Positions 29,262 through 38,956 are shown, counted from the first letter of the stretch. The stretch is 64,000 nucleotides of DNA from Mycolicibacterium sp. MU0053 (GCF_963378095.1 NZ_OY726397.1:1860001-1924000); one strand, 5' to 3'. Program-made: numbers and translations. The notes: generated from the letters alone by a model not told the origin.

Positions 29262-30683
29262 TCAGCTCGATTCTGTCCACCACGGGCTGGGCTGGCGGGT
29301 GTGCCAGCCGCCGAGCGCCTCCAGCGCGGCCGCCAGCGATATCAGCAGCGGCTCGCTGTTGGCGGGCCCCATCAGCTGCACGCCGATCGGTAGACCGGCG
29401 TCGGTGAAGCCGGCCGGGATGTTGATCGAGGGCCACCCCAGCACGTTCCACGGCCAGGCCACCGGGCAGGCGGCGATCATCGTGCGGTCGGTGGCGATGC
29501 CGCTGAGGCCGTCGAACGCGTCGACCCGCAGCGCCGGTCGGGCGGTGGTGGGGGCCACCACCACGTCGACGGTGTCGAAGATCGCGCCGATGCGCCGCTG
29601 TGAGGCGGCCTCGTGTCGACGCGCCTTGCTCAGCGCCCGCTGCGACAGCGCGCGACCGATCCGCAGGTTGGCCCGGGTTCGGGGGTCCAGTTCGGCCGTT
29701 TCGCCCACCCGCATGCCCCAGTCCAGCAGCCCGGCGGTCGAGCGCGACAGGAAGCTCCACGACAGCCGCAGCCCGTAGTCCGGGCCGCCGGTCATCACGG
29801 TGTGGCCCAGCTGGCCGAGCTGCTCGGCGACCGCGTCGAGCGCGGTGTGGATCTGCGGGTCGAGCGTGGCCCGGAATCCGGTGAACGGGAACCGGGTCGA
29901 GATCGCCACCCGCAGCGGGCCGGGGGCCGTGCCGACGGCTTCGAGCGCCGACACCGGCGGTGGTTTGTGCAGGTCGCCGTCGGCGTTGCCGGACACGGCG
30001 TCGAGCACCAGGGCGGCGTCGGCGACGGTGTGCGCCAACACCCCGTTGACCGTGATGCCGTTGAACGCCTCGGGGAGCGGCCAGGTGGAGATGCGCCCGC
30101 GCTGCGGTTTGATCCCGACCAGGTTGGTCCACGCGGCCGGGATGCGCACGCTGCCGGCGCCGTCGGAGCCGATCGCCGCCGGCACCAGCCCGGCCGCCAC
30201 CGCGGCGGCACTGCCGCCCGAGGACCCGCCGGGAGTGTGGTTGGCGGACCACGGATTTCGGGTATGTCCGAAGGCCGGACCGCTGGTGAACGGCCACTGG
30301 CCGAACTCGCAGGTGTTGGTCTTGCCCACGATCACCGCACCGGCGACGCGCAGCCGGCGCACCAGCTCGGCGTCGGCGGTGGCCGCGGGGATCCACCCGG
30401 AGGTACCGAATGCCGTTGGCACACCGGCAATATCGACGTCGTCCTTGACCGCGATCGGGATGCCCAGCAGCGGTGCGCGGTGCCCGTCGGCGCGCCGCCG
30501 GTCGGCCTCGGCCGCGTCCCGCAGCGCCGAATCGGTCAGCACCACTCGAAATGCGTTGAGGCTGTGCTGGCTCTTTTCGATGGCGTCCAACGACCTCCGG
30601 ACCAGGTCCACGGAGGTGGCGGCACCACTGGCCAACTGATAGAGCTGATCGGCGACGGTCGGGAAACGGGTTGTGTTGCGCAT
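29262..30683 (-). CDS. amiA2: Amidase signature family hydrolase (AmiA2-like)
   Basis: A 473-residue amidase-signature enzyme that hydrolyses C-N amide bonds through a Ser-cisSer-Lys triad. The Lys is in PIAVKDDVDIAG near residue 80. The Gly/Ser-rich core is TPGGSSGGSAAAVAAGLVP followed by IGSDGAGSVRIPA, which supplies the two Ser residues. Length is normal for the family. The ATG at 30683 is chosen because upstream sequence in this frame is shadow of recO on the other strand. Position next to recO equals amiA2 (Rv2363) in M. tuberculosis. The physiological substrate is unknown. Confidence 0.85.
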   Translation of the reverse strand: MRNTTRFPTVADQLYQLASGAATSVDLVRRSLDAIEKSQHSLNAFRVVLTDSALRDAAEADRRRADGHRAPLLGIPIAVKDDVDIAGVPTAFGTSGWIPAATADAELVRRLRVAGAVIVGKTNTCEFGQWPFTSGPAFGHTRNPWSANHTPGGSSGGSAAAVAAGLVPAAIGSDGAGSVRIPAAWTNLVGIKPQRGRISTWPLPEAFNGITVNGVLAHTVADAALVLDAVSGNADGDLHKPPPVSALEAVGTAPGPLRVAISTRFPFTGFRATLDPQIHTALDAVAEQLGQLGHTVMTGGPDYGLRLSWSFLSRSTAGLLDWGMRVGETAELDPRTRANLRIGRALSQRALSKARRHEAASQRRIGAIFDTVDVVVAPTTARPALRVDAFDGLSGIATDRTMIAACPVAWPWNVLGWPSINIPAGFTDAGLPIGVQLMGPANSEPLLISLAAALEALGGWHTRQPSPWWTESS

Positions 30684-30779
30684 TGTGCCTTCGACCCTAC
30701 TGAGGGCGCGCCCAGCGTCGGGCAGGGTCTCCGGCGCGCCTGAGTGGATCTGTGGGGCGCAGCGGGGGAGACTGGCCGG

Positions 30780-31646
30780 ATGCGGTTGTATCGGGATCGG
30801 GCGGTGGTGCTGCGCCAGCACAAGCTCGGCGAGGCCGACCGCATCGTCACGCTGCTGACCCGCGACCATGGGCTGGTCCGCGCGGTGGCCAAGGGGGTGC
30901 GTCGTACCCGCAGCAAGTTCGGCTCGCGGCTGGAGCCGTTCGCGCATATCGACGTGCAACTGCATCCGGGCCGCAACCTCGACATCGTCACTCAGGTGGT
31001 CTCGATCGACGCCTTCGCCTCCGACATCGTCAGTGACTACGGCCGCTACACCAGCGCGTGCGCGGTGTTGGAGACCGCCGAGCGGCTCGCCGGCGAAGAA
31101 CACGCCGCGGTGCCGGCGCTGCACCGGCTGACCGTCGGCGCGCTGCGCGCGGTGGCCGACGGTGTTCGGCACCGTGAGCTGGTTCTCGACGCCTACCTGT
31201 TGCGGGCGATGGGGATCTCCGGCTGGGCGCCGGCGCTGACCGAATGCGCTCGGTGCGCCACCCCCGGACCGCACCGCGCGTTTCATGTCGCCGCCGGCGG
31301 CAGCGTGTGCATGCACTGTCGACCGTCGGGGTCGAGCACCCCGCCGCAGGGGGTGCTGGATCTGATGGTGGCCCTGCACGACGGCGACTGGGTCCACGCC
31401 GAGTCGGCCCCGGCGAACTACCGCAGCCAGGCCAGCGGTCTGGTGGCCGCACATCTGCAGTGGCATCTGGAACGCCGGTTGCGGACATTGCCACTGGTGG
31501 AGCGCGGCGACCGGACACTTGACCACGGCCTAAAGGCGGCCCTCGAACAACGTCTTGCCGCGGTCAGGCAGGATGTGCCCCATGGCTTTGAAGAGGGAAG
31601 GGAAACGGGCCCAGCAGGGCTGCCCCCAGCTGCCGCCGGCGCCTGA
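30780..31646 (+). CDS. recO: DNA repair protein RecO
   Basis: A 288-residue recombination mediator that helps load RecA and anneals single strands. The N-terminal OB-fold begins [23 protein letters not shown], as usual, and leads to the conserved [16 protein letters not shown] loop. A zinc-binding group follows in the middle (CARCATPG ... CMHC), typical of actinobacterial RecO. The ATG at 30780 is preferred over one 12 codons upstream because it gives the conserved beginning. The 3' end overlaps the start of uppS by 65 bases, and the two are probably one transcript. Confidence 0.92.
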   Translation: MRLYRDRAVVLRQHKLGEADRIVTLLTRDHGLVRAVAKGVRRTRSKFGSRLEPFAHIDVQLHPGRNLDIVTQVVSIDAFASDIVSDYGRYTSACAVLETAERLAGEEHAAVPALHRLTVGALRAVADGVRHRELVLDAYLLRAMGISGWAPALTECARCATPGPHRAFHVAAGGSVCMHCRPSGSSTPPQGVLDLMVALHDGDWVHAESAPANYRSQASGLVAAHLQWHLERRLRTLPLVERGDRTLDHGLKAALEQRLAAVRQDVPHGFEEGRETGPAGLPPAAAGA

Positions 31647-32475
31647 CGACTATCCCACCTTCCCCGACACCTCGACGTGGCCGGTGCAGTTTCCCGACCT
31701 GCCGGAGGCCCCCGGTGGCGGACCGCGCCGCCCCCCGCAACACACCTCGAGGGCCACCGCGCCGCAGATCCCGGCCGACCAGCTGCCCAACCACGTCGCG
31801 GTGGTGATGGACGGCAACGGGCGCTGGGCCAAACAGCGCGGCCTGGCCCGCACCGAGGGCCACAAGATGGGCGAGGCCGTGCTCATCGACATCACCTGCG
31901 GTGCCATCGAACTCGGCATCAAGCATCTGTCGGTGTACGCGTTCTCCACGGAGAACTGGAAGCGCAGCACCGAGGAGGTGCGCTTCTTGATGGGCTTCAA
32001 CCGCGAGGTGGTGCGCCGCCGCCGGGTGGCCCTGGACATCATGGGCGTCAACATGCGCTGGGTCGGGTCACGGCCGCGCATGTGGCGCAGCGTGATCGAG
32101 GAATTCGACATCGCCGAGCAGATGACCGTCGGCAACAACACCATTACCGTCAACTACTGCGTGAACTACGGCGGACGCACCGAGATCGTGGAGGCCACCC
32201 GCGAGATCGCACGGGCGGCCGCGGCCGGTGAGCTGAACCCGGACAAGATCTCCGAGGACACCGTGGCCGAGCATCTGCACCGGCCCGACATCCCCGATGT
32301 CGACCTGTTCATCCGGACCTCGGGGGAGCAGCGGGCCAGCAACTTCATGCTGTGGCAGTCGGCGTATGCCGAATACGTCTTCCAGGACAAATTGTGGCCG
32401 GACTACGACCGCCGCGACCTGTGGGCCGCCTGCGAGGAGTACGTCTCGCGTAACCGGCGCTTCGGCAGGGCCTGA
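31582..32475 (+). CDS. uppS: Long-chain isoprenyl diphosphate synthase (UppS, decaprenyl type)
   Basis: A 297-residue cis-prenyltransferase. It makes the decaprenyl diphosphate carrier used in arabinogalactan and peptidoglycan synthesis. The catalytic P-loop Asp is in [17 protein letters not shown]; other family motifs are [11 protein letters not shown] and the C-terminal [19 protein letters not shown]. The mycobacterial N-terminal extension [20 protein letters not shown] is present. The start MALKREGKR is taken since it puts that extension at the usual distance; other starts a few codons upstream exist. Its stop shares one base with the next ATG (TGATG). Confidence 0.94.
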   Translation: MALKREGKRAQQGCPQLPPAPDDYPTFPDTSTWPVQFPDLPEAPGGGPRRPPQHTSRATAPQIPADQLPNHVAVVMDGNGRWAKQRGLARTEGHKMGEAVLIDITCGAIELGIKHLSVYAFSTENWKRSTEEVRFLMGFNREVVRRRRVALDIMGVNMRWVGSRPRMWRSVIEEFDIAEQMTVGNNTITVNYCVNYGGRTEIVEATREIARAAAAGELNPDKISEDTVAEHLHRPDIPDVDLFIRTSGEQRASNFMLWQSAYAEYVFQDKLWPDYDRRDLWAACEEYVSRNRRFGRA

Positions 32476-32939
32476 TGTCCGAAGTCGCACTGGCCCAACG
32501 ATTGTCCACCGCGCTGAGCGAGGTGGCGACCGTCGTGGCGGAACCCGACGGTGCGCTGACCGTCAGCCAGGCCGGTGCGGTGGCCTCGCTGCGGGTGGTG
32601 ACGATCGCCGAGGGGTTGGAGATGGTCTCGCTGACCCAGCCGCTGGCCTGGGATCTGCCGTTGAACGCCAAGACCCGCGCGACGGTCGCCGAACACGCGG
32701 CCGCCACGATGCTGGGCACGGTGGCGCTGATCGAGCGGACCGCCGACAAGCACGCCGGAACCGTGGCCAACGGCGACTCGGAGACCACCGTGCGGCGCCG
32801 TTCGCCGGGCAAGAAGGTCGCCGATGTGATGCTGCGCTACAACTTCCCGGGGGCGGGCCTCAATGACGATGCGCTGCGCACCCTGATCCTGCTGGTGATG
32901 GCCGCCGGGACCGACGTGCGCCGCAAGCTGCTGGGCTAG
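32475..32939 (+). CDS. Conserved protein of unknown function (Rv2360c-like position)
   Basis: A 154-residue soluble protein with no recognised catalytic motif or signal. It starts at an ATG that overlaps the uppS stop by one base and ends with a TAG that overlaps the zur stop from the other strand. The N-terminal half (LSTALSEVATVVAEPDG, ASLRVVTIAEGLEMVSLTQ) looks like a small alpha/beta fold, and the C-terminal half is basic then helical (RRSPGKKVADVMLRYNFPG). M. tuberculosis carries a similar-sized gene in the same place. Coupled expression with uppS is the only context clue. Confidence 0.78.
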   Translation: MSEVALAQRLSTALSEVATVVAEPDGALTVSQAGAVASLRVVTIAEGLEMVSLTQPLAWDLPLNAKTRATVAEHAAATMLGTVALIERTADKHAGTVANGDSETTVRRRSPGKKVADVMLRYNFPGAGLNDDALRTLILLVMAAGTDVRRKLLG

Positions 32940-33337
32940 CGGCACGCCCGGCAGGTGCCGAAGATCTCGATCGTGTGGCTGACATCGGAGAAGTCGTGTG
33001 CCACCGCCATATTCGCGGCCCACGCCTCCACCTCGGGTCCGTCGACCTCCACGGTGGCGCCACAGTGCCGGCACACCAGGTGATGGTGGTGGTTCGAGGA
33101 GCAGCGCCGGTACACCGATTCGCCGGTGTCGATGCGCAGGGTGTCGATCAACTTGGCCGCCGACATCGACTGCAGGGTGCGGTAGACCGTGGTCAGGCCG
33201 ATGTTCTCGCCCCGGCGACGCAACTCGTCGTGGAGTTCTTGGGCCGTGCGGAACTCGTCGACGGTGTCGAGCAGTTCGGTGATCGCGGCGCGTTGCCGCG
33301 TCGCGCGGGTGGCGCGCGGGGCGCCCGCGGCCGTCAT
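32936..33337 (-). CDS. zur: Zinc uptake regulator Zur (FurB)
   Basis: A 133-residue Fur-family repressor. The DNA-binding winged helix is LTTVYRTLQSMSAAKLI in the first half. Metal sites are visible: SNHHHHLVCRHCGATVEVDG with the first CxxC, His and Glu residues, and a C-terminal CRAC pair that completes the structural zinc site. In mycobacteria this gene (furB) is a Zn-dependent repressor of zinc uptake and ribosomal-protein paralogue genes. The ATG overlaps the stop of smtB (ATGA), so the two regulators form one operon in which SmtB lifts repression when zinc is high. Confidence 0.93.
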   Translation of the reverse strand: MTAAGAPRATRATRQRAAITELLDTVDEFRTAQELHDELRRRGENIGLTTVYRTLQSMSAAKLIDTLRIDTGESVYRRCSSNHHHHLVCRHCGATVEVDGPEVEAWAANMAVAHDFSDVSHTIEIFGTCRACR

Positions 33338-33696
33338 GGCTGGTCCTCGCCGGCGTGGGCGACCGCGTCGACCACGATGTGGGCCAGGTGGTGGTCGACC
33401 AGCCGGTAGAGCACCTCGCGGCCGGACCGATCGCCCGCGACGACACCGGCCGACTTCAGGATCCGCAGATGCTGGCTGACCAGGGGCTGCGGCACGGCCA
33501 AGGCGTCGACCAACTCGTGGACGCAGCGCCGGGACTCCCGCAGTTGCAGCACGATGGCGATGCGCACCGGCGCGGCCAGCGCCCGCAGGATGTCACCGGC
33601 GGCGTCCAGGGTCTCGCGCGCGGGCAGCGGCGGATAGGGCTCTTCGCTGTGCGAATGGTGTGGTTGGTCGTCGGTTGCGGTCGGCACAGTCGACAC
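33334..33696 (-). CDS. smtB: ArsR/SmtB-family zinc-responsive repressor
   Basis: A 120-residue winged-helix repressor. The recognition helix region is ELVDALAVPQPLVSQHLRILKSAGVV, and the C-terminal helix DHHLAHIVVDAVAHAGED carries the Asp/His pattern of the alpha5 metal site. The His-rich N-terminus (PHHSHSEEP) may also hold metal. A GTG at 33705 directly abuts the GGGGAGG ribosome site. The GTG at 33696 lies 8 bases beyond GGAGG and is therefore the better start. In M. tuberculosis SmtB is released from DNA by zinc and controls this same smtB-furB operon. An inverted repeat lies just upstream. Confidence 0.9.
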   Translation of the reverse strand: MSTVPTATDDQPHHSHSEEPYPPLPARETLDAAGDILRALAAPVRIAIVLQLRESRRCVHELVDALAVPQPLVSQHLRILKSAGVVAGDRSGREVLYRLVDHHLAHIVVDAVAHAGEDQP

Positions 33697-33717
33697 GGCG
33701 GCCACCTCCCCGGGTTA

Positions 33718-33734
33718 TTGGAAACGATTTTCAA
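33718..33734. promoter_or_regulatory. Operator-like palindrome in front of smtB-zur
   Basis: TTGGAAACGATTTTCAA is an AT-rich inverted repeat with 7-base arms and one mismatch, in an otherwise GC-rich gap. It lies 22 bases upstream of the chosen smtB start and about 96 bases from the divergent SIMPL-domain gene. Placement suits autoregulation by SmtB or Zur. Confidence 0.6.
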
Positions 33735-33816
33735 TACCGGTTTCACTTTCGCATGCAGGACGACGCATGTCAAAGGAGCGGCGGCCGACACGCGGCGGCG
33801 CGGCACGGACCGGCGC

Positions 33817-33822
33817 TACCGT
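33817..33822 (+). promoter_or_regulatory. -10 box of a probable leaderless transcript (SIMPL gene)
   Basis: TACCGT fits TANNNT and ends 7 bases before the ATG at 33830, so transcription would begin at or near the start codon. No ribosome site is present between. Confidence 0.35.
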
Positions 33823-33829
33823 CGGGCAC

Positions 33830-34474
33830 ATGACCGCCCTGGAGATCATCGTCCGCGGAGAAGCCCGTCAGCGCTATCCCGCCGAACGCGCCACCGTCGG
33901 GCTGGCCGCCACGTTGGAGGGCGCCGACCGCACGGACGTGTACCGCCGCGCCGTGGCGCTGGCCGATCCGCTGACCGCCGAACTGCGTCGGTTGCAGGAC
34001 GGCGGCGCGGTGACCCGGTGGAGCAGCGATCAGTTGCGGGTGTTCAGCTACCGGCCGTACTCGGAGACCAAGACCCGGCAGCTGCGGTACCGGGTGGCCA
34101 TCAAGGTCGACGCGGAATTCGCCGACTTCGAGGCGCTCTCGGAGTTTCTCGATCGCTGGGCCGTCGAAGACGGCGTCGACGTCAACCACACGACGTGGGA
34201 CGTCACCGAGGACAACCGGCGCGAGTACGAGGCGCAGCTGCGCCGCGCCGCGGTCGCCGACGCCACCCAGAAGGCCCAGTCCTACGCCGACGCCGCAGGT
34301 CGCGGGCCCGTCACCGCGGTGCAGCTGTCCGATCCGAACATGCTTGACACCGGCCACCGCGCCGCCCGCGTGTTCGCGATGGCAGCCCCCGAAGGCGGCG
34401 GCCCGGCACTGGAACTGCGCCCGGACGACATCGTGCTCCAGGTCGCGGTCGACGCACGATTCTTTGCGGAGTAG
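33830..34474 (+). CDS. SIMPL (DUF541) domain protein
   Basis: A 214-residue protein of the SIMPL/DUF541 family, built from two similar alpha-beta units. The pattern is typical: IIVRGEARQRYPAERATVGLAA at the start, YRVAIKVDAEFADFEALSEFLDRW in the middle, and a C-terminal PDDIVLQVAVDARFFAE strand with the conserved alternation. Most bacterial members are periplasmic; this one has no signal peptide and should be cytoplasmic. ATG 33830 is chosen because the domain starts there. The function is unknown. It is divergent from smtB, but nothing links it to zinc. Confidence 0.8.
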   Translation: MTALEIIVRGEARQRYPAERATVGLAATLEGADRTDVYRRAVALADPLTAELRRLQDGGAVTRWSSDQLRVFSYRPYSETKTRQLRYRVAIKVDAEFADFEALSEFLDRWAVEDGVDVNHTTWDVTEDNRREYEAQLRRAAVADATQKAQSYADAAGRGPVTAVQLSDPNMLDTGHRAARVFAMAAPEGGGPALELRPDDIVLQVAVDARFFAE

Positions 34475-34528
34475 GGCAGGCGGTTAGGCTAGCCGGGTCC
34501 CATCCCCGCAGTCAGGAGAGCTTTTCCC

Positions 34529-35914
34529 GTGGCGTCCGTCATCGATTCCGTCGTCAACCTGGCCAAGCGCCGCGGCTTGGTCTATCCGTCCGGCGAGATC
34601 TACGGCGGTACCAGGTCCGCCTGGGACTACGGGCCGCTGGGCGTCGAGCTCAAGGAGAACATCAAGCGGCAGTGGTGGAAGTCGATGGTCACCGGTCGCG
34701 ACGACGTCGTGGGCCTGGACTCGTCGATCATCCTGCCGCGCGCGGTGTGGGTGGCCTCCGGTCACGTCGACGTGTTCCACGATCCGCTGGTCGAGTGCCT
34801 GAACTGCCACAAGCGGCACCGCCAGGACCACATGCAGGAAGCCTTCGCCGAGAAGAAAAAGATCGACGACCCGGACTCGGTGCCCATGACCGACATCGTC
34901 TGCCCGGACTGCGGCACCAAGGGCCAGTGGACCGAACCGCGCGAGTTCAACATGATGCTCAAGACCTACCTCGGTCCCATCGAGTCCGAGGAGGGCATGC
35001 ATTACCTGCGGCCCGAGACCGCGCAGGGCATCTTCGTCAACTTCGCCAACGTGCTGACCACCTCGCGCAAGAAGCCGCCGTTCGGCATCGGCCAGATCGG
35101 CAAGAGCTTCCGCAACGAGATCACGCCGGGCAACTTCATCTTCCGCACCCGCGAGTTCGAGCAGATGGAGATGGAGTTCTTCGTCGAGCCGTCGACGGCC
35201 AAGGAGTGGCACCAGTACTGGATCGACACCCGGTTGCAGTGGTACGTCGACCTCGGCATCGATCCCGCGAAGCTGCGCCTCTACGACCATCCCAAGGAAA
35301 AGCTGTCGCACTACTCCGACGGCACCGTGGACATCGAGTACATGTTCGGCTTCCAGGGCAACCCGTGGGGCGAGCTGGAAGGCATCGCCAACCGCACCGA
35401 CTTCGACTTGTCCACGCACTCCAAGCATTCCGGCACCGAGCTGTCCTTCTACGATCAGGGCACCGACACCCGGTATGTGCCATACGTCATCGAGCCCGCG
35501 GCGGGATTGACCCGGTCGTTCATGGCGTTCCTGGTCGATTCCTACACCGAGGACGAGGCGCCCAACGCCAAGGGCGGGGTCGACAAGCGCACGGTGCTGC
35601 GGCTGGATCCGCGGCTGGCGCCGGTCAAGGCGGCGGTGCTGCCGCTGAGCCGGCACGCCGATCTGTCGCCCAAGGCCAAGGACCTGGCCGCCGAACTGCG
35701 TCAACTGTGGAACATCGAGTTCGACGATGCGGGCGCGATCGGTCGCCGCTACCGCCGCCAGGACGAGATCGGCACGCCGTTCTGTGTGACGCTGGACTTC
35801 GATTCGCTCGAGGACCAGGCCGTCACGATCCGCGAACGCGACAGCATGGCGCAGGAGCGGGTCGCCATCTCCGAGGTGTCCAACTACCTCGCGGTGCGGC
35901 TGAAAGGCTGCTGA
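34529..35914 (+). CDS. glyS: Glycyl-tRNA synthetase (single-chain, alpha2 type)
   Basis: A 461-residue class II aminoacyl-tRNA synthetase that charges tRNA-Gly. Family features: [28 protein letters not shown] at the N-terminus, a zinc-type insert (CLNCHKRHR ... CPDCGTKG), motif 2 ([24 protein letters not shown]) and a C-terminal anticodon-binding domain. The start GTG is preceded by CAGGAGAG. A TAGGCT -10-like box lies at 34485-34490, giving a leader of about 30 bases. Size and order equal those of other mycobacteria. Confidence 0.95.
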   Translation: MASVIDSVVNLAKRRGLVYPSGEIYGGTRSAWDYGPLGVELKENIKRQWWKSMVTGRDDVVGLDSSIILPRAVWVASGHVDVFHDPLVECLNCHKRHRQDHMQEAFAEKKKIDDPDSVPMTDIVCPDCGTKGQWTEPREFNMMLKTYLGPIESEEGMHYLRPETAQGIFVNFANVLTTSRKKPPFGIGQIGKSFRNEITPGNFIFRTREFEQMEMEFFVEPSTAKEWHQYWIDTRLQWYVDLGIDPAKLRLYDHPKEKLSHYSDGTVDIEYMFGFQGNPWGELEGIANRTDFDLSTHSKHSGTELSFYDQGTDTRYVPYVIEPAAGLTRSFMAFLVDSYTEDEAPNAKGGVDKRTVLRLDPRLAPVKAAVLPLSRHADLSPKAKDLAAELRQLWNIEFDDAGAIGRRYRRQDEIGTPFCVTLDFDSLEDQAVTIRERDSMAQERVAISEVSNYLAVRLKGC

Positions 35915-35915
35915 G

Positions 35916-36758
35916 TCACATCCGGCTGTGCCGGCTCCGGACGAAGCTGTACGCGCCGAACGCCGCGATGCCCAGGGCCGCCACGATCAGCAGCACCTTG
36001 CCGAACGGCGCCTGAGCGAGGGTCTTGATCGCGGCGTCGAGACCGGTGGCCTTCGACGGGTCCGCCTGCAGGGTCGCCATCACGACCAGCAGTCCCACGC
36101 CGGCGAGGGCCAGCCCCTTGGCGACATAGCCCGCGATGCCGACGGCGGTGACCGCGGTCCCGCCGGAGACCCGCAAGTCGTCGAGGAACTTCTTCGTGAC
36201 GCCCTTGTAGACGTGGTAGGCGCCGACCGCGGCGATCCCCACCCCGACGGCGATCAGGACGGCCTTGCCCCAGCCGGACTGCATCAGTTGGCCGGACAGT
36301 CCCGCGTTCTGCTGGCTGCTCGACTGGCCGCTGCCCATGGCGTAGCGGGCCGCGGAATAGGCGATCGCGACGTTGACGGCCGCCAAGCCCAGCGACTTTG
36401 CGCGCTTCCAGGCGGGCTTGTCGCCCATCCGACCGCCGCTCTCACCGGGTTTGGCGCCGATCACCGCCTCGGCGACCCGCCATAGCCCCAGCGCCAGCAG
36501 GCCGGCCGCCGCCACCCACAACAGGATCTTGCCCCCGGTCTGGGCGGCCAGCGTGGCCAGCGCACCGGACTGGTCGGCCGCGCCACCGCCGCCGACGAAG
36601 GCCAGTCTGGCGATGATGTACCCGACCAGCAGGTGCAGCACGCCGCTGGCGGCGAAACCCGCCCGGGCCAGGTGCTCGAAGGCGTCGTTGTCGGTCGCGC
36701 GGTCGGCGGCGCCGTGCACCGAGCGGTGCACCGATGCGGCGGAAGTTCGGGCTGCCAT
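35916..36758 (-). CDS. DUF1206 membrane protein
   Basis: A 280-residue integral membrane protein made of three repeats of a two-helix DUF1206 unit. Each unit begins with a similar pattern: HLARAGFAASGVLHLLVGYI, AKSLGLAAVNVAIAYSAARYA, and VGIAGYVAKGLALAGVGLLVVMA. Each is followed by a second helix (ILLWVAAAGLLALGLW, AVLIAVGVGIAAVGAYH, VLLIVAALGIAAFGAYS) ending in Trp/Tyr and a basic residue. The ATG at 36758 has GGAGG five bases upstream, which decides the start. Function is unknown. It faces glyS tail to tail, separated by one base. Confidence 0.82.
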   Translation of the reverse strand: MAARTSAASVHRSVHGAADRATDNDAFEHLARAGFAASGVLHLLVGYIIARLAFVGGGGAADQSGALATLAAQTGGKILLWVAAAGLLALGLWRVAEAVIGAKPGESGGRMGDKPAWKRAKSLGLAAVNVAIAYSAARYAMGSGQSSSQQNAGLSGQLMQSGWGKAVLIAVGVGIAAVGAYHVYKGVTKKFLDDLRVSGGTAVTAVGIAGYVAKGLALAGVGLLVVMATLQADPSKATGLDAAIKTLAQAPFGKVLLIVAALGIAAFGAYSFVRSRHSRM

Positions 36759-36840
36759 GGGGTCCTCCAGTCGGTTGATGGTCCCGAGTACCCCAACTTT
36801 GACGCCGGAGAAACCGAAACCCCGGTGCGGATAAAACCCG

Positions 36841-38886
36841 TCAGAAGCGGCCGCCGCCCCCGCCGTAGCTGCGCGGAGACGACCGCGACGAGCCGCCGTA
36901 GCTCGTCGGGCGCCCGGGTCGGCCGCCGCCACCCCAACTGCCGCCGTACCCACCACCCCAGGTGCGGCCGTAGCCGCCACCGAATCCGCCGCGGAGCACG
37001 TTGCCGATGATGATGCCGCCGATCACCGAGCCCAGGTCGGAGCCGCCACCGCCGCGGCCGCCGTACTCCGAGGTATAGGCGTGCCGGGCGTAGCTGACGT
37101 CGTCGTTGGCCAATTGCTGGGCCTGGGCCGCCAGGGTCGCGGCCCCGTTGGCGTGCGCGATCGCCTCGGCCGGGTTACCGGCCTTCTTGGCCTCGGCGGC
37201 CTCGAGGTGGCGGGTGGCCTCGGCGAGCCGGGTGCGGGCCTCCGAACCGATGCTGCCGCGGCGGGTGTCGATGAAGCTCGACACCGAGCGCACCCGCGAG
37301 TGCGCGGTGAACAGCGCCTGCTCGAGCAGCTTGGCCTGCTTGGCGGCCTCCTGACGCTTCTCGGCGATGGTGGCCAGGATGGCGTCGAGCTCCGCGTCGG
37401 CCTTGTTCAGGCGGGTGTAGCAGCCCAGCGGGTCGTTGGCGCCGTTGGCCTTGGCGTCCTCGACGGCCTGGACCGCCGCGTCGCGAAGTTTGGCCAGCTC
37501 GTCGGACTTCGGGGTGCTGGGTTGCTGCAGCTGCGTTGTGGCGGCGTCGATTCCGGCCTGAATGTCGGCGATCTCGGCGGGCAGCTCGGTGATCGCGCGG
37601 TTGATGTCGCCCGCGGCCGTGTCCACCGCGTCGAGCAGGGTCTGGGCCTGCCCCAAGGCGTTCTCGGCGCCCCTGATCGCATCGATCAACGGATTCTGGT
37701 CGGCGGCCGGGCGGGTCAGCAGCGCACGACCCGCGCTGATCGTGCGGTCGGCGTAGCCCAATCGCTCCCGCGCGGTGTCGACGTTGTCGGCCACCGACTC
37801 CAGCGCGACGGCCGAGAACTGCCGGCCCAGGTCGGCCAGCGTCGCGGTGGCCGGCTCCACCCGGGCGGTCAGCGCCACCATCTGCTGGGTCAGCATGTCC
37901 AGCCGCGTCGGTGCGTTGATCAGTAGATCGCGCAACTGCTGGAACGCGGCGCTCTGCTGCTCGAGCCCCCGGTCGGCCTTGGCCGCCGCCACGATCACCC
38001 GGGTCAAGAGCTCGCGGCGCTGCAGGGGTGTCTCCGGAATGGCGTCGTCGAGGATCAACCGGGTGTTGAAGGCTTGTTGCAGTGCGGCTTTCGCGTCATC
38101 GACGGCCTTGCGGAACGGCGCGGTCTTGGCGGCGCCGAATTCCTCGACCGCCAGTTCCAACTCGCTCTCGCTGGTGCGGACCGCGTTGTCGACGTCGACG
38201 ACGATGGTCTGACTCAACTCGTCGAGTGCCTCGAGCGGCACCTTGGCCAGCGCGGCGGGATCGGTGGGATCGACCCGCTTGGCCGCCTCGACCTCGGCGG
38301 CGTGCCGCCGCGCCCGCCGCCGGCGCGACCAGATCCACAGTCCCAGCAGCAGCACAGCGAAGACGCCGAGCACTGCCACGAATGCCAGCCACGGCACGCC
38401 CGAGGCGCCCGAGCGGGCGGCGTTCGCGTTCAGACCGTCGGCCGCGGCGATCGCCGCACCGGCCCAGTCGTCGTTGCGCAGCGCCGGTTCGATGTCGTTG
38501 CGGCGGATGTCGTCGGTGCGGGTCGAGCTGCCGCCGCTGACGGTCGAGGGCACCTGGAAGGCCATCGAGCGGTCCACGGTGGCCACCGCCAACAGGGCGT
38601 CGTCATCCCCGAAATCGCTGGCGCGCATGGTGTTCTGGGCCCACGTCTGCCAGCCCAGCCCGTCGAAGGATTCGACGTAGACCACCCACAGCTGGATCCG
38701 CCGATCGTCGTAGAGCCGGTCGACGGCCCGTTCGACCTGGGCCAGTTCACTGCCGGTGAGCGCCTCGGCTCGGTCGGTCACCTGGGTGGGCAACCGGAAG
38801 GGCGGCTCGGCGGTGACCAGGGGGGCGGTCAGCAGGCCTGCGAGCAGGGCCACGAACAGCACGGGGAGGAAGCGGGCAAAGCGCAT
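36841..38886 (-). CDS. TPM-domain membrane-anchored protein with Gly-rich tail
   Basis: A 681-residue envelope protein. An N-terminal signal peptide (MRFARFLPVLFVALLAGLL, cleavage near VTAEP) is followed by a TPM domain at ~30-150 (VTDRAEALTGSELAQVERAV; QLWVVYVESFDGLGW). A transmembrane helix lies at ~168-188 (WLAFVAVLGVFAVLLLGLWIW), then a basic stretch and a long ~400-residue helical, coiled-coil cytoplasmic region. The last 55 residues are rich in Gly, Ser, Tyr and Arg (GGGYGGSWGGGGRPG type), as often seen after TPM domains. The equivalent gene beside dgt in M. tuberculosis is Rv2345. TPM domains are linked to membrane-protein turnover or phosphatase activity elsewhere; the role here is open. 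Confidence 0.85.
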   Translation of the reverse strand: MRFARFLPVLFVALLAGLLTAPLVTAEPPFRLPTQVTDRAEALTGSELAQVERAVDRLYDDRRIQLWVVYVESFDGLGWQTWAQNTMRASDFGDDDALLAVATVDRSMAFQVPSTVSGGSSTRTDDIRRNDIEPALRNDDWAGAAIAAADGLNANAARSGASGVPWLAFVAVLGVFAVLLLGLWIWSRRRRARRHAAEVEAAKRVDPTDPAALAKVPLEALDELSQTIVVDVDNAVRTSESELELAVEEFGAAKTAPFRKAVDDAKAALQQAFNTRLILDDAIPETPLQRRELLTRVIVAAAKADRGLEQQSAAFQQLRDLLINAPTRLDMLTQQMVALTARVEPATATLADLGRQFSAVALESVADNVDTARERLGYADRTISAGRALLTRPAADQNPLIDAIRGAENALGQAQTLLDAVDTAAGDINRAITELPAEIADIQAGIDAATTQLQQPSTPKSDELAKLRDAAVQAVEDAKANGANDPLGCYTRLNKADAELDAILATIAEKRQEAAKQAKLLEQALFTAHSRVRSVSSFIDTRRGSIGSEARTRLAEATRHLEAAEAKKAGNPAEAIAHANGAATLAAQAQQLANDDVSYARHAYTSEYGGRGGGGSDLGSVIGGIIIGNVLRGGFGGGYGRTWGGGYGGSWGGGGRPGRPTSYGGSSRSSPRSYGGGGGRF

Positions 38887-38956
38887 GGTGCCAATCTAGT
38901 GGGGCCGAACCGGGCGTCGACGAATTTGGTTCCCGGTGCTGGCAGACTGTGCCTCG

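Noticed and set aside
28045..29778. A 577-codon plus-strand frame across the CAP genes and amidase
   Set aside because: The minus-strand frames have signal peptides, paralogy and family motifs; this one has none and crosses three genes.
36841..37060. A PE_PGRS-type Gly-rich repeat
   Set aside because: The Gly/Ser/Tyr-rich stretch is the C-terminal tail of the TPM-domain protein and lacks a PE domain or GGAGGx repeats.
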